11,917 nucleotides of DNA from Streptosporangiaceae bacterium (GCA_030050125.1 JASIJN010000046.1:1-11917), one strand, 5' to 3'. Positions 1 to 6,572 are shown, numbered from the stretch's first letter. The notes: a model not told the origin generated them from the sequence alone. Numbers and translations are program-made.

Positions 1-1125
1 GAACACGGTGGGCTCGACGAACCAGCCGCGGTCCAGGCCCGCGGGCCGGCCGCCGCCGGCGACCAGGCGGGCGCCGTCGCTGCTGCCCTTGGCGATGTAG
101 CGCTCGACGCGGTCCCGCTGGGCCTGCGACACCATCGGCCCGATCAGCGTGGCCGGGTCCAGGGCGTCGCCGACCTTCAGCGACGAGGCGAACGCCGCGA
201 TGGTGTCGACGATCTCTTCGTAGCGGGAGCGCGGGGCCAGGATCCGGGTCCCGGCATAGCAGGTCTGCCCGTTGTTGATCAGCGTGGCGGCGAACAGGTT
301 GTTGCCCACGCGGGTGAGATCCAGGTCGGCGTCGTCCAGGATGATCGCCGCGGACTTGCCGCCGAGCTCCAGGCTCACCGGGCGGAGCAGCCGGCCGCAC
401 ACCTCGGCGATCTGCCGTCCGGCCGCCGTGGAGCCGGTGAAGGCTACCTTGTCGATGTCGTGGTGCTGCACGAGGTACGCGCCGACGTCCCGGCCGCCGG
501 GCACGATGCTGACCACGCCCGGCGGGATGCCCGCCGCCAGCACGGCCTCCGCGAACACGTACGAGTCGAGCACGGTCTCCGGCGACGGCTTGAGCACGAT
601 CGTGCACCCGGCGGCGAGCGCCGGCGCGTACTTGAACGAGGCCAGCGTCTGCGGATAGTTCCACGGGACGATGGCGCCGACGACCCCGGCCGGCTCGTGC
701 CGGATGATCAGGTCCCCGCCGAGGAACCTCGGGCGTTCCTCCTCCACCGGTGCGTCGGCAACCAGACCAGCGACGTAGCGCAGCACGCCCACCGCGGTCA
801 TGCCCTCGATGCCGACCGACAGCGATATCGGCATGCCGTTCTGCGCGCTGACCAGGCGTCCCACCTCCGCGGCGCGGGCCTCGAGCTCGGCCGCGAGCCG
901 CTCCAGGCTGGCGGCGCGGCGCTGCGGTTCCCAGCCAGACCAGCCCTCCGGGTCGTCGAACGCGCGGCGCGCCGCGGCCACCGCCGCGTCCACGTCGGCC
1001 TCCCGCGCCTCGGGGACGGAGCCGATGGGCTCCTGCGTGCTCGCCGATGTCACCGGAATCCGCGCATCGGAACTCGGGCGGACCCATTCGCCGCCGATGA
1101 ACAGGGAGTCGTAGCTGGCAGACAT
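1..1125 (-). CDS. NAD(P)-dependent aldehyde dehydrogenase, Rv0768-like (3' end outside window)
   Basis: Oxidises an aldehyde to the acid with NAD(P)+; the substrate is not deducible. The first 375 residues are visible and the C-terminal quarter lies beyond base 1. Seen: the oxyanion Asn in PWNYP (156), the cofactor-binding Lys in LKPSPET (179), FTGS (229-232), the general base Glu in LELGGKS (253) and the nucleophile Cys in NNGQTCYAGTRI (289), so the visible part of the active site is complete. The LGGKSAAIILDDADLDL and GQ-C-x-x-x-TRIL blocks resemble the Rv0768-type branch of the family; this is a recollection of family patterns, not a search. The ATG at 1125 follows a GAAGAGG ribosome binding site. 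It starts 22 bp after the stop of the upstream dehydrogenase gene on the same strand, so the two are probably co-transcribed. A neighbouring reading frame is open over much of the gene but has no family features. Confidence 0.95.
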   Translation of the reverse strand, partial: MSASYDSLFIGGEWVRPSSDARIPVTSASTQEPIGSVPEAREADVDAAVAAARRAFDDPEGWSGWEPQRRAASLERLAAELEARAAEVGRLVSAQNGMPISLSVGIEGMTAVGVLRYVAGLVADAPVEEERPRFLGGDLIIRHEPAGVVGAIVPWNYPQTLASFKYAPALAAGCTIVLKPSPETVLDSYVFAEAVLAAGIPPGVVSIVPGGRDVGAYLVQHHDIDKVAFTGSTAAGRQIAEVCGRLLRPVSLELGGKSAAIILDDADLDLTRVGNNLFAATLINNGQTCYAGTRILAPRSRYEEIVDTIAAFASSLKVGDALDPATLIGPMVSQAQRDRVERYIAKGSSDGARLVAGGGRPAGLDRGWFVEPTVF

Positions 1126-1147
1126 CGGGCCTCTTCGTGGTCGGGAG

Positions 1148-2596
1148 TCAGGACGGGACGCTCATGACGTGGCTTTCGGTGAACTCGAGCAGTCCTTGCC
1201 GTCCGAGTTCGCGGCCGATGCCGCTCTGGTTGAACCCGCCGAACGGGGCGCGCTCATCCACGGCGGTGGCATTGTGGTTGTTGAAGAAGGTCACGCCGGT
1301 GCGCAGCTGCCTGGCCACCCTCATCGCGTGCTCGGTGTCGGCTGACCATACCGATGAGCACAGCCCGGACCAGGTGTCGTTGGCGAGGGCAACCGCTTCG
1401 GCCTCGTCGTCGTAGGGGATCAGTGGCAGCGCGGGGCCGAACTGCTCCTCTGTAACGATCCCCAGGTCAGGCGCCGGGTCGAGAACGAGCGAGGGGAGGA
1501 GGTAGTTGCCGTCGGTGTCGCCGGCGATCTCGCCGCACGTAAGGACCCAGGCGCCGGCCGCGCGCGCCTCGTCGCACAGGCCGGCCACGTAGTCGCGCTG
1601 GCGTGCGGTGTTGAGCGGACCCATCGTGGTTCCCGGGTCCAGCCCGGGTCCGACCCGCGTCCCCTCCAGGGCGGCCCGGAGGCCGTCGACGACTTCGCCG
1701 AGCCGGCTTCGCGGCAGATACAGCCGCTTGACCGCCATGCAGACCTGTCCCGTGGTCATGAACGTGGCCGAGCTGAGACGGCCGAACGCCGCCTCGTCCA
1801 GGTCCGCGTCGGGGAGGATGATCGCCGGGTCGTTGCCGCCGAGCTCGAGGGTGACGTTCGTGAGGGTGGGGGCTGCCATCGCCATGATGCGGCGCCCGCC
1901 GCCGACGCTGCCGGTGAAGCAGACGTGCCTCACGCGCGGGTCGCCGACGACGATCGGGCCCAGGATCTCGTCGGCGCCGGTGACGACGTTGAGGACGCCC
2001 GGGGGCAGGGACCGCACCACGTGCCGCAGCGTCTGGACCGAGGACAGCGGTGCGGTGGGAGGCGGCTTCACGATCACCGTGTTGCCCGCCATCAGGGCGT
2101 ACGGCAGGCTCGCCGCGAGGATCGCCAGCGGCCAGTTGAACGGGTAGATGATCGTTACGACGCCGACAGGGACCTTCGCGATCGTGGTCGAGAACGGCGG
2201 ACCCGAGATCAGCTCGGGCTGGTCCAGCGCCGGCGCGAACTCGGCCGCCTGGTGGAACCGCCCGGTGAAGACATGCAGGTCGATCGCGGCCTCGAACCGG
2301 ATCTTCCCGTTTTCCCTGGACAGGATGTCCGCGCGCTCGTCGGCGTCGGCGTCGAGGCCGTCGAGCGCCTTGAGCACGATCGCGGTGCGCTCGCTGGCCG
2401 ACAGCGCCGCCCAGGCCGGCCATGCGTCCTGCGCGGCCTCGACGGCGGCCTCGGCGTCGGCCGCCGAGGCCGCGGCCGCGTAGCCCACCACCGCTCCGGT
2501 CCGGGCCGGGTCGTAGACGGGGAAGGTGGCGGTCGCGGGCCGCTCCTCTCCGGCGATGAGCAACGTGGTGCGGACCGGGGTGGCGTCTGCTGTCAT
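1148..2596 (-). CDS. Aldehyde dehydrogenase, AldA-like, first gene of a two-dehydrogenase operon
   Basis: Complete 482-residue NAD(P)-dependent aldehyde dehydrogenase, normal for the family. Seen: YPFNWPLA (Asn154), VKPPPTAP (Lys177), FTGSVGGG (227-234), LELGGND (Glu251), TTGQVCMAVKRLY (Cys286 nucleophile), EEQFGPALPLIPY, and a C-terminal GGFNQSGIGRELG. GGND in place of the commoner GGK, together with GQVC-x-x-x-KRLY, resembles the AldA-type branch; the substrate is unknown. The chosen ATG at 2596 has AGGGACGAG about 7-10 nt upstream. The frame stays open to an ATG at 2671, but those 25 extra residues precede the usual family start and look like leader. It is expressed with the downstream dehydrogenase gene. 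The two proteins belong to different subfamilies rather than being a recent duplication, which suggests two aldehydes or two steps of one degradative route (inference). Confidence 0.95.
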   Translation of the reverse strand: MTADATPVRTTLLIAGEERPATATFPVYDPARTGAVVGYAAAASAADAEAAVEAAQDAWPAWAALSASERTAIVLKALDGLDADADERADILSRENGKIRFEAAIDLHVFTGRFHQAAEFAPALDQPELISGPPFSTTIAKVPVGVVTIIYPFNWPLAILAASLPYALMAGNTVIVKPPPTAPLSSVQTLRHVVRSLPPGVLNVVTGADEILGPIVVGDPRVRHVCFTGSVGGGRRIMAMAAPTLTNVTLELGGNDPAIILPDADLDEAAFGRLSSATFMTTGQVCMAVKRLYLPRSRLGEVVDGLRAALEGTRVGPGLDPGTTMGPLNTARQRDYVAGLCDEARAAGAWVLTCGEIAGDTDGNYLLPSLVLDPAPDLGIVTEEQFGPALPLIPYDDEAEAVALANDTWSGLCSSVWSADTEHAMRVARQLRTGVTFFNNHNATAVDERAPFGGFNQSGIGRELGRQGLLEFTESHVMSVPS

Positions 2597-2753
2597 GTGA
2601 TCTCGTCCCTGCTGAGCGTTCCGTGCCGGATCGGCGCTTTGACGTCGGCCGCCAGGCTGACCGGCGGCCACCGATCATTCCCGTGGCCCCTGATCACTCC
2701 CGCGACCTTCGGCCGCCCTGTCTCCTGACCGTCTCCTGAACCGTCTCCTCAAC
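2597..2753 (-). other. Repeat-rich untranslated leader of the dehydrogenase operon
   Basis: If the promoter call is right this stretch is transcribed but untranslated. Reading on the plus strand it holds an inverted repeat GGCCGCC-9 nt-GGCGGCC (2647-2669), two imperfect 19-bp direct repeats around GATCAyTCCCG (2665-2683 and 2684-2702, 15 of 19 matching), and three near-tandem 11-12-bp copies of GTCTCCTGAACC (from 2720, 2731 and 2743). No known riboswitch pattern was recognised. The repeats may be regulator half-sites, RNA structure, or slippage products. Confidence 0.4.
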
Positions 2754-2780
2754 CCTAGTAGTCTCGTTGTGACTACTAGG
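2754..2780. promoter_or_regulatory. Perfect 10-bp inverted repeat, probable repressor operator
   Basis: CCTAGTAGTC and its exact reverse complement GACTACTAGG flank a 7-nt spacer. The repeat begins inside the candidate -10 hexamer and covers the expected start point, the classic position for a repressor that blocks initiation. The A+T-rich TAGTAG core stands out from the GC-rich surroundings. TetR, MarR and GntR proteins use dyads of this size; no regulator gene of such a family is in the window, so the family is open. Confidence 0.6.
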
Positions 2781-2806
2781 CTAAGTTCGGCCTGAGCAGG
2801 CGCCAA
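2778..2806 (-). promoter_or_regulatory. Candidate promoter of the aldehyde dehydrogenase operon
   Basis: On the minus strand TTGGCG (2806-2801) is separated by exactly 17 nt from TAGCCT (2783-2778), a plausible -35/-10 pair for a housekeeping-type actinobacterial sigma factor. Transcription would start near 2771, giving a leader of about 175 nt before the ATG at 2596. The start point is inferred, not shown. Confidence 0.45.
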
Positions 2807-3471
2807 GAAGCGGTCCGACAAACCCGGTGGATGCAAACCTGGGCCATCCGACAAGGGTCGCCTGGCGGGTTCACTGCCCGGGCGAGGCGGGCCCTCCCTG
2901 TCCGGGTGCTGGGAGGCCGTCGCGTCCCGGCTTGCCTTCCGGTCCCCCGTCCGGGGTGCTCCTGGGTCGGCCCGGCTTGCCTTCCGGTCCGCGCCCGGGG
3001 TGCTGGCGGGCCGTCCCCGTCCCGGGCGCATACATCAGGCGGCCCGGGCCCGTCCCCCAATAGGGTGGGTGATCCCAACGCTGCTCTTGTTTCAGCATGG
3101 GCGGCCCATCGACGTTATTGGCCGGGTCGGCGGGCGCCTGGCTGGCGGGCGCCATATGGGAAGTTTGTCCGCATATATCTGGCGCGATCGCGGCCGCGAC
3201 GAGGCGGGTTCTGGCCCGTCGATATTCCGGCTGTCCGTTAACAGGCATAGGTGCTGCCCGAAACGGGCCTGGGTGCTCTCTGTGGCCACGATCGAAGGCG
3301 GTCGAACAGTCCTCGGGGTACCCAGCGGAGATACACCTGCCTCGCCGACCTGTTCGGTCGGCCTGCCCAGGGCGCCGTGCGCTCGAAGAGCGGGGGTTCC
3401 GAGCGCGTTGGTCGGCTGGTGCCCAGGAATCCGGCTGCTTCTCGAGTGGTAAGCCGCCGGGCTGAGGTCAC
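2807..3471. other. Gene-free divergent region with a ~45-bp repeat
   Basis: Several short frames are open on both strands, as expected at this G+C, but none shows a family motif or a good ribosome binding site. The one clear structure is a repeat block at about 2900-3015. No tRNA, rRNA or CRISPR pattern was seen. The right end approaches the promoter area of the membrane-protein gene. A decayed gene cannot be excluded. Confidence 0.5.
2900..3015. repeat. Minisatellite-like repeat, two full units and one partial
   Basis: The 20-mer CCCGGCTTGCCTTCCGGTCC occurs identically at 2926-2945 and 2971-2990, 45 bp apart. Each is followed by CCGGGGTGCT (2951-2960 and 2995-3004) and a GGGyCG tail. A third partial copy, CCGGGTGCTGGGAGGCCGT, begins at 2902. 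One minus-strand frame reads through it as a Gly-x-x peptide resembling collagen (PEGKPGR twice), which I consider a by-product of the GC-rich unit. Confidence 0.7.
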
Positions 3472-3485
3472 GGGACAAAGGGCCC
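3472..3485 (+). promoter_or_regulatory. DevR/DosR-like box upstream of the Rv1733c-family gene
   Basis: GGGACAAAGGGCCC matches the GGGAC-4 nt-GnCCC skeleton of the actinobacterial DevR/DosR hypoxia box (mycobacterial core GGGACTTTnGTCCC). It lies about 80 bp before the start of a gene whose relatives in mycobacteria are DosR-controlled. A 14-bp GC-rich match can arise by chance, so this is a candidate only. Confidence 0.4.
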
Positions 3486-3566
3486 GGCCGCTGATGGCTC
3501 TCGCCCCTGCCCGCCCGCGCTGCCCGGCATTCAAGCTGTTAATGCAGGCGGTGGAGGGTGATGATC

Positions 3567-4160
3567 ATGACTGGTGACACCCGGCCGGGCGGGGCGCTGT
3601 CGCGGATGGCCCGGTTGCTGATCGGGCGGAACGCGCTGCGACGGCCCTGCGACCGGGCCGAAGGCGTCATCGTGATGCTGCTGGCCGTCCTGTTCCTCGC
3701 CGCGCTGGCCGCCGCACCCAGCTTCGGTGAGCATCTCTACCAGTCCCAGCGCGCAGGCGCGGCTCACCTCCACCAGGTTACGGCGGTGCTGACCCAGAAT
3801 GGCCCGTCCGACAGCTACGTGGCGCTCGACGGGGTGGCGACGGCCCGCTGGCGCGCTCCAGACGGTCACGAGCGAACGGGCATCCTCTCCACCAATACGG
3901 TGCCCGCCATCTCTGGCGCAACGGCCGGTACCCGCGTGCCGGTGTGGCTGACCAGCTCCGGGCAGCCGACAGCGGCGCCGGTGAGCGCCGTGGACTCTCT
4001 GTTCGCCTCGGTCGTGATCGCGGCGTGCGCGGTCTGCGGTGCTGCGATCGCTCTGCTCGTTTGCTACGGGCTGTGCCGTGTGGTGCTCGACCGCCGGCGC
4101 CTCGCCGCCTGGACGTCGGAGTGGTCCCTGATCGGCCCCCTGTGGACGAGCCGCCGCTGA
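3567..4160 (+). CDS. Rv1733c-family two-helix membrane protein
   Basis: A 197-residue protein with the layout of the actinobacterial Rv1733c family. It has a basic N-terminus with RNALRRPCDRAEG (21-33), a first transmembrane helix (about 33-52), an extracytoplasmic domain with ARWRAPDGHERTG (93-105) and AGTRVPVWLTSSGQP (120-134), a second helix (about 147-170), and a cytoplasmic tail with LDRRRLAAW-x-SEW and a final WTSRR. The biochemical role of the family is unknown; mycobacterial Rv1733c belongs to the DosR dormancy regulon. GTG 3558, ATG 3561 and ATG 3567 are all in frame. I chose 3567 because GGAGG at 3553-3557 is then 9 nt away, against 3 nt or none for the others. The gene converges on the gamma-subunit-like gene 52 bp downstream. 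The stress-protein gene nearby and a DevR-like box support a dormancy or oxygen-limitation role (inference). Confidence 0.85.
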   Translation: MTGDTRPGGALSRMARLLIGRNALRRPCDRAEGVIVMLLAVLFLAALAAAPSFGEHLYQSQRAGAAHLHQVTAVLTQNGPSDSYVALDGVATARWRAPDGHERTGILSTNTVPAISGATAGTRVPVWLTSSGQPTAAPVSAVDSLFASVVIAACAVCGAAIALLVCYGLCRVVLDRRRLAAWTSEWSLIGPLWTSRR

Positions 4161-4212
4161 CCGGCCTGGTCCGGCTCGGTCCGTTATTCGCCAGGCGAGC
4201 CGCGGCGCCCGA

Positions 4213-4776
4213 TCATGCGGCCAGCGCCTCCTTTTCGATCCGCACGAACCAGTAAGCCGACTCCGCGGCTTGCACGCAGGCCCGCGCGCTGCTCGCCGGG
4301 ACCTTGTCCTGGATCGCCGCGACCACGCTGTCGAGTCTGACGACGCGGCTCAGCGCGGCGAACCCGCCGACCATGCTGGCGCAGCGGACCAGGCCATCCA
4401 GGGCACCCGGGCCCAGGCGCGCGGCGGGCAGGATCAGCGCGCGGTCGCGGCAAAACCGCTCCACGCGTTCGGCAACGCCGAGGTCGCCGAACCCGCAGGC
4501 CGCGTTCACGAGCAGGTAGGCCTCTGAATGCAGTCGGCCGAAGACATCCGCGCGACGCAATTCGGCCGGATCGTGGACGATCAGGGCGTCTATCGGCCGC
4601 TGTTCCTCGGCCCTCGGCATGGCGCCGTCGATCACGCACACCGAGACGGCACGGCCGTCCCCGGACGTGACCGACGCTGCGGCTTGCCTTCCCTCCGCCC
4701 GAGCCGCGGCCGCCAGCAGCTCCGCGATGCCCCGGACCTCCTCGGCGCTGTTCCCCTGAACTCGTGTGCTGAACAT
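4213..4776 (-). CDS. Divergent 2-oxoacid:acceptor oxidoreductase gamma-subunit-like protein, without partners
   Basis: A 187-residue protein resembling the gamma (PorG/VorG) domain of pyruvate/2-oxoacid:ferredoxin oxidoreductases. Seen: an N-terminal MFSTRVQGNSAEEV where the family has GRGGQGV, then GIAELLAAAARAEGR (16-30), PIDALIVHDPAEL (61-73, family DAlivqDPtLL), a FGRL-x-x-x-AYLLVN block (79-91), and a C-terminal VGGFAALSRVVRLDSVVAAI (136-155) like the family LGAFAAlTGvvsLeav. The fold therefore looks kept while the glycine-rich loop is lost. No alpha, beta or delta subunit gene is in the window. It may be a regulatory or repurposed domain, or pair with subunits encoded elsewhere. ATG 4776 has AAAGG about 9 nt upstream. 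It lies 162 bp downstream of the stress-protein gene on the same strand, so read-through expression is possible. Confidence 0.65.
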   Translation of the reverse strand: MFSTRVQGNSAEEVRGIAELLAAAARAEGRQAAASVTSGDGRAVSVCVIDGAMPRAEEQRPIDALIVHDPAELRRADVFGRLHSEAYLLVNAACGFGDLGVAERVERFCRDRALILPAARLGPGALDGLVRCASMVGGFAALSRVVRLDSVVAAIQDKVPASSARACVQAAESAYWFVRIEKEALAA

Positions 4777-4822
4777 CCGGCCAACCTTTCAATCGCTACT
4801 GATCACGGTGTTTAGCGGGGGC

Positions 4823-4985
4823 GGCGGGGTGGATGACGGCGACGGGGGACGGGGTGGACGGCGGGTCGGGGAGCGGGGCGTGATGGAGCGAGTCGGCGGT
4901 GGACGATGGCGACCCGGGACGGGGCGTGACGGAGGAAGTCATCGCGGGTGGACGACGGCGACGGGGCACGGCGCGTGGTGAAGCA
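4823..4985 (-). repeat. Degenerate tandem copies of the 3' end of the stress-protein gene
   Basis: The last coding segment of the stress-protein gene (minus strand 4985-4939, encoding HHAPCPVAVVHPR plus stop) is followed by a second copy (4938-4892, readable as LRHAPSRVAIVHRR) and a third, looser copy with an insertion (about 4891-4823, readable as LHHAPLP...PVAVIHP). On the plus strand the anchor GGTGGACGA occurs at 4947 and 4898 (49 bp apart), and GGTGGATGA at 4828. The copies lie beyond the stop codon and so are not translated as part of that protein. Confidence 0.7.
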
Positions 4986-5775
4986 GGGCCTCGCTGACCG
5001 AGCCAAGCGCCATGCCGCGCACACCACCCCGGCCGCGCGACCCCACGACCAGCATCTGGGCGTCGCGCGCGGCGGTCAGCAGCGCGGCGCGCGCGTCGCC
5101 AAGGGCGATCTGGTGGAGCACGGCGACCTCGGGATGCTCCTTCTCCCGCTCGGCCATGGTTCGCTCGGCATCGTCCCGCAGCCCGCGGTCGCCGCCCAGG
5201 CATCCCGGTGCGTCGCCCAGGGCGCACACCGCCAGCAGCGGAGCGTCTCGCAGCGTGGCCTCCTCGAATCCGAAATCGAGCGCGGCCAGCGAGCCCGCCG
5301 AACCGTCCGCGCCCGCCACGACCGGGCCCGGGACGTAGCCGGCCGCCGGCCGCCAGTGGCCGCGTACCACCACCACCGGGCCGCGCGCGTGCGCAGCCAC
5401 CTGCCAGCTGACCGATCCCAGCAACAGCCCGGCGAGGCCTCCGTGGCCGCGGCATCCGACGACTACCATCTCGGCCGCTCGGCTGCGCTCGCATAGCGCC
5501 GCCGCGGCAGGTCCGCTGGCGAGCAGTGGCCGCACCTCTGCCGCGCCCATGAGGGTCTGCGCGCGGCGCAGCCCCTCCGCGATGACCTTCTCGCTGCCTC
5601 GCCGGGCGAGGTCGAGGACGGCCGCCTCGCTGGCCAGGAACCCTGGCGTCCAGGCATGGCAGACCGTGAGCACCGTCTCCCGGCACCGCGCTTCCCTGGC
5701 TGCCCAGATCAGCGCCTGCTTGCTGCCGGGCGATCCGTCGTAGCCGACGAGTATCCCGTCGCCAGTGCCGCTCAT
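4939..5775 (-). CDS. Universal stress protein with two tandem Usp domains
   Basis: A 278-residue cytoplasmic protein of two UspA domains (about 6-138 and 150-276), a common actinobacterial form whose members bind ATP and act under starvation, hypoxia or other stress. Seen: domain 1 begins ILVGYDGSPGSKQAL and carries VVVGCRGHGG...LLGSVS (105-123); domain 2 has VVAGADGSAGSLAAL and LVVGSRGRGG...LGSVSEALLHHAPCPVAVV (242-275). Both keep the G-x-x-G-9-10 residues-G-S nucleotide-binding pattern. ATG 5775 is preceded by GGAGG with a 5-nt gap. The in-frame ATG at 5787 lies before that ribosome binding site and is unlikely to be used. A 7-bp hairpin sits just upstream of the ribosome binding site. The gene lies 142 bp downstream of the acetyltransferase gene and 162 bp upstream of the gamma-like gene. 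Confidence 0.95.
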   Translation of the reverse strand: MSGTGDGILVGYDGSPGSKQALIWAAREARCRETVLTVCHAWTPGFLASEAAVLDLARRGSEKVIAEGLRRAQTLMGAAEVRPLLASGPAAAALCERSRAAEMVVVGCRGHGGLAGLLLGSVSWQVAAHARGPVVVVRGHWRPAAGYVPGPVVAGADGSAGSLAALDFGFEEATLRDAPLLAVCALGDAPGCLGGDRGLRDDAERTMAEREKEHPEVAVLHQIALGDARAALLTAARDAQMLVVGSRGRGGVRGMALGSVSEALLHHAPCPVAVVHPR

Positions 5776-5788
5776 GGCTTCCTCCATA

Positions 5789-5808
5789 GGCCAGCCTCCA
5801 CGCTGGCC
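5789..5808 (-). promoter_or_regulatory. Hairpin immediately before the stress-protein ribosome binding site
   Basis: GGCCAGC-6 nt-GCTGGCC is a perfect 7-bp stem ending 3 nt before the GGAGG ribosome binding site on the minus strand. It could shape translation or be a protein-binding dyad. Position and symmetry are seen; function is not. Confidence 0.4.
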
Positions 5809-5814
5809 GGCCGT

Positions 5815-5837
5815 CGCCGTCCGGACCAGGGACGGCG
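5815..5837 (-). terminator. Probable terminator after the acetyltransferase gene
   Basis: CGCCGTCC-7 nt-GGACGGCG is a perfect 8-bp GC-rich stem about 80 nt past the acetyltransferase stop codon and about 40 nt ahead of the stress-protein start. There is no T-run, which is common in actinomycetes. The right arm overlaps one of the DevR-like candidate boxes, so a regulatory reading is also possible. Confidence 0.45.
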
Positions 5838-5864
5838 GGCCTGGGTGCCCGGGACGTTCGTCGG
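5829..5864. promoter_or_regulatory. Two DevR/DosR-like candidate boxes upstream of the stress-protein gene
   Basis: GGGACGTTCGTCGG (5851-5864) matches 11 of 14 positions of the mycobacterial core GGGACTTTCGTCCC. GGGACGGCGGGCCT (5829-5842) has the same GGGAC-4 nt-G skeleton as the site before the membrane-protein gene. They lie about 55-90 bp before the stress-protein ATG, a normal distance for this activator. A short dyad TCGTC-GGT-GACGA (5858-5870) overlaps the first site. Candidates only. Confidence 0.4.
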
Positions 5865-5917
5865 TGACGACTCGGGCAGACGGGTGCTTTCGTGTCGAGA
5901 ACTCGGGGGAGCCAGGG

Positions 5918-6415
5918 TCAGCCGACGGCTAGGTCGCGCTGGTACCAGGTGCCCGACTTACCGCCGAGATCGGCCGGGGTGGCCGGGCCAACCGCGACGA
6001 ACCCGGTCTTGGCCAGCACTTTCTGGGACGCGGCGTTGTCGTGGGAGGTGGCCGCCCGCAGTGTGCGCAGCCCGTGCCGCGCCGCCGCGATCCGGCATAG
6101 CTCCCGGACAGACTCGGTCGCCACGCCGCGGCCGGCGACCTGCTGCGCGACCCGGTAGCCGAGTTTGGCAGTGCCGTCGTCGAGGTCGTACAGGTTGAAC
6201 CGGCCCAGAACCGAGCCGTCATCGGCGACGAGCACGTAGAAGGCACAGATGCCGGCCTCTTGCTCAGCTAGCAAGGCGCGGTGCCGGTCGGGGAACTGGT
6301 CGAAGAACTCGTCGCCGCGGTCGGAGATCGAAGCAGCGAAGTAGGCACGGTTCGCCAGCTCGAAGGCCAGGACCGCCGGGGCATGGCCAGCATGCAGTTG
6401 CTCCAGCTCGGGCAC
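5918..6415 (-). CDS. GNAT-family N-acetyltransferase, RimJ/RimL-like
   Basis: A 165-residue acetyl-CoA-dependent N-acetyltransferase; the acceptor is unknown. Seen: a VLGRFNLYDLDDGTAKLGYRVA strand pair (69-90), the acetyl-CoA pyrophosphate loop Q-x-x-G-x-G in QQVAGRGVATESV (91-103), and the late-domain NAASQKVLAKTGF (127-139) typical of the RimJ/RimL branch. The start is GTG 6415: an in-frame TAG lies 12 nt upstream and no ATG fits in the early frame. The ribosome binding site is weak (GGTAGGG). It precedes the stress-protein gene on the same strand, but a strong hairpin lies between them, so a shared transcript is doubtful. RimJ/RimL relatives acetylate ribosomal proteins, antibiotics or small metabolites. 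Confidence 0.9.
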   Translation of the reverse strand: MPELEQLHAGHAPAVLAFELANRAYFAASISDRGDEFFDQFPDRHRALLAEQEAGICAFYVLVADDGSVLGRFNLYDLDDGTAKLGYRVAQQVAGRGVATESVRELCRIAAARHGLRTLRAATSHDNAASQKVLAKTGFVAVGPATPADLGGKSGTWYQRDLAVG

Positions 6416-6452
6416 CGCCCGACCCTACCCAGATGGCGCGCTGCGGCCAACT

Positions 6453-6478
6453 GAGTTTGGCCCGGGAGTTTGGCCCGG
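6453..6478. repeat. Exact 13-bp tandem duplication
   Basis: GAGTTTGGCCCGG occurs twice head to tail (6453-6465, 6466-6478) in the region just upstream of the acetyltransferase gene. It is probably a slippage product, though it lies where promoter elements of that gene would be. Confidence 0.8.
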
Positions 6479-6572
6479 GCGGGCTGGGCCCTGGCGTTGC
6501 GCGAGTTATCTTCGTGGCTGCCTGGTTTGTCGCTGCCAGCGCAGGCGGTGCCGGGGGCTGCGGGCTGGCTCG

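Noticed and set aside
460..1167. Long plus-strand frame opposite the first dehydrogenase gene
   Set aside because: Arg/Ala-rich low-complexity translation with no family motif; it mirrors the strong third-position GC bias of the real gene on the other strand.
1467..2678. 403-codon minus-strand frame across the second dehydrogenase gene
   Set aside because: Same-strand frame shadow, Arg/Pro-rich, while the alternative frame contains every aldehyde dehydrogenase motif.
2871..3248. Collagen-like Gly-x-x protein on the minus strand
   Set aside because: The pattern follows from a GC-rich DNA repeat; no ribosome binding site and no conserved ends.
3097..3465. 122-codon plus-strand frame beginning MGGPSTLLAGSAGAW, briefly membrane-like
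   Set aside because: No ribosome binding site, no family match, and overlapping frames are equally open. Could be a decayed remnant, but unsupported.
4184..4792. 202-codon minus-strand frame across the gamma-like gene
   Set aside because: Arg/Gly-rich shadow; the other frame carries recognisable fold blocks and a ribosome binding site.
4796..5686. 296-codon minus-strand frame across the stress-protein gene
   Set aside because: Shadow of the Usp gene in another frame; the HHAP...VAVIHP similarity at its end is explained by the downstream repeat copies.
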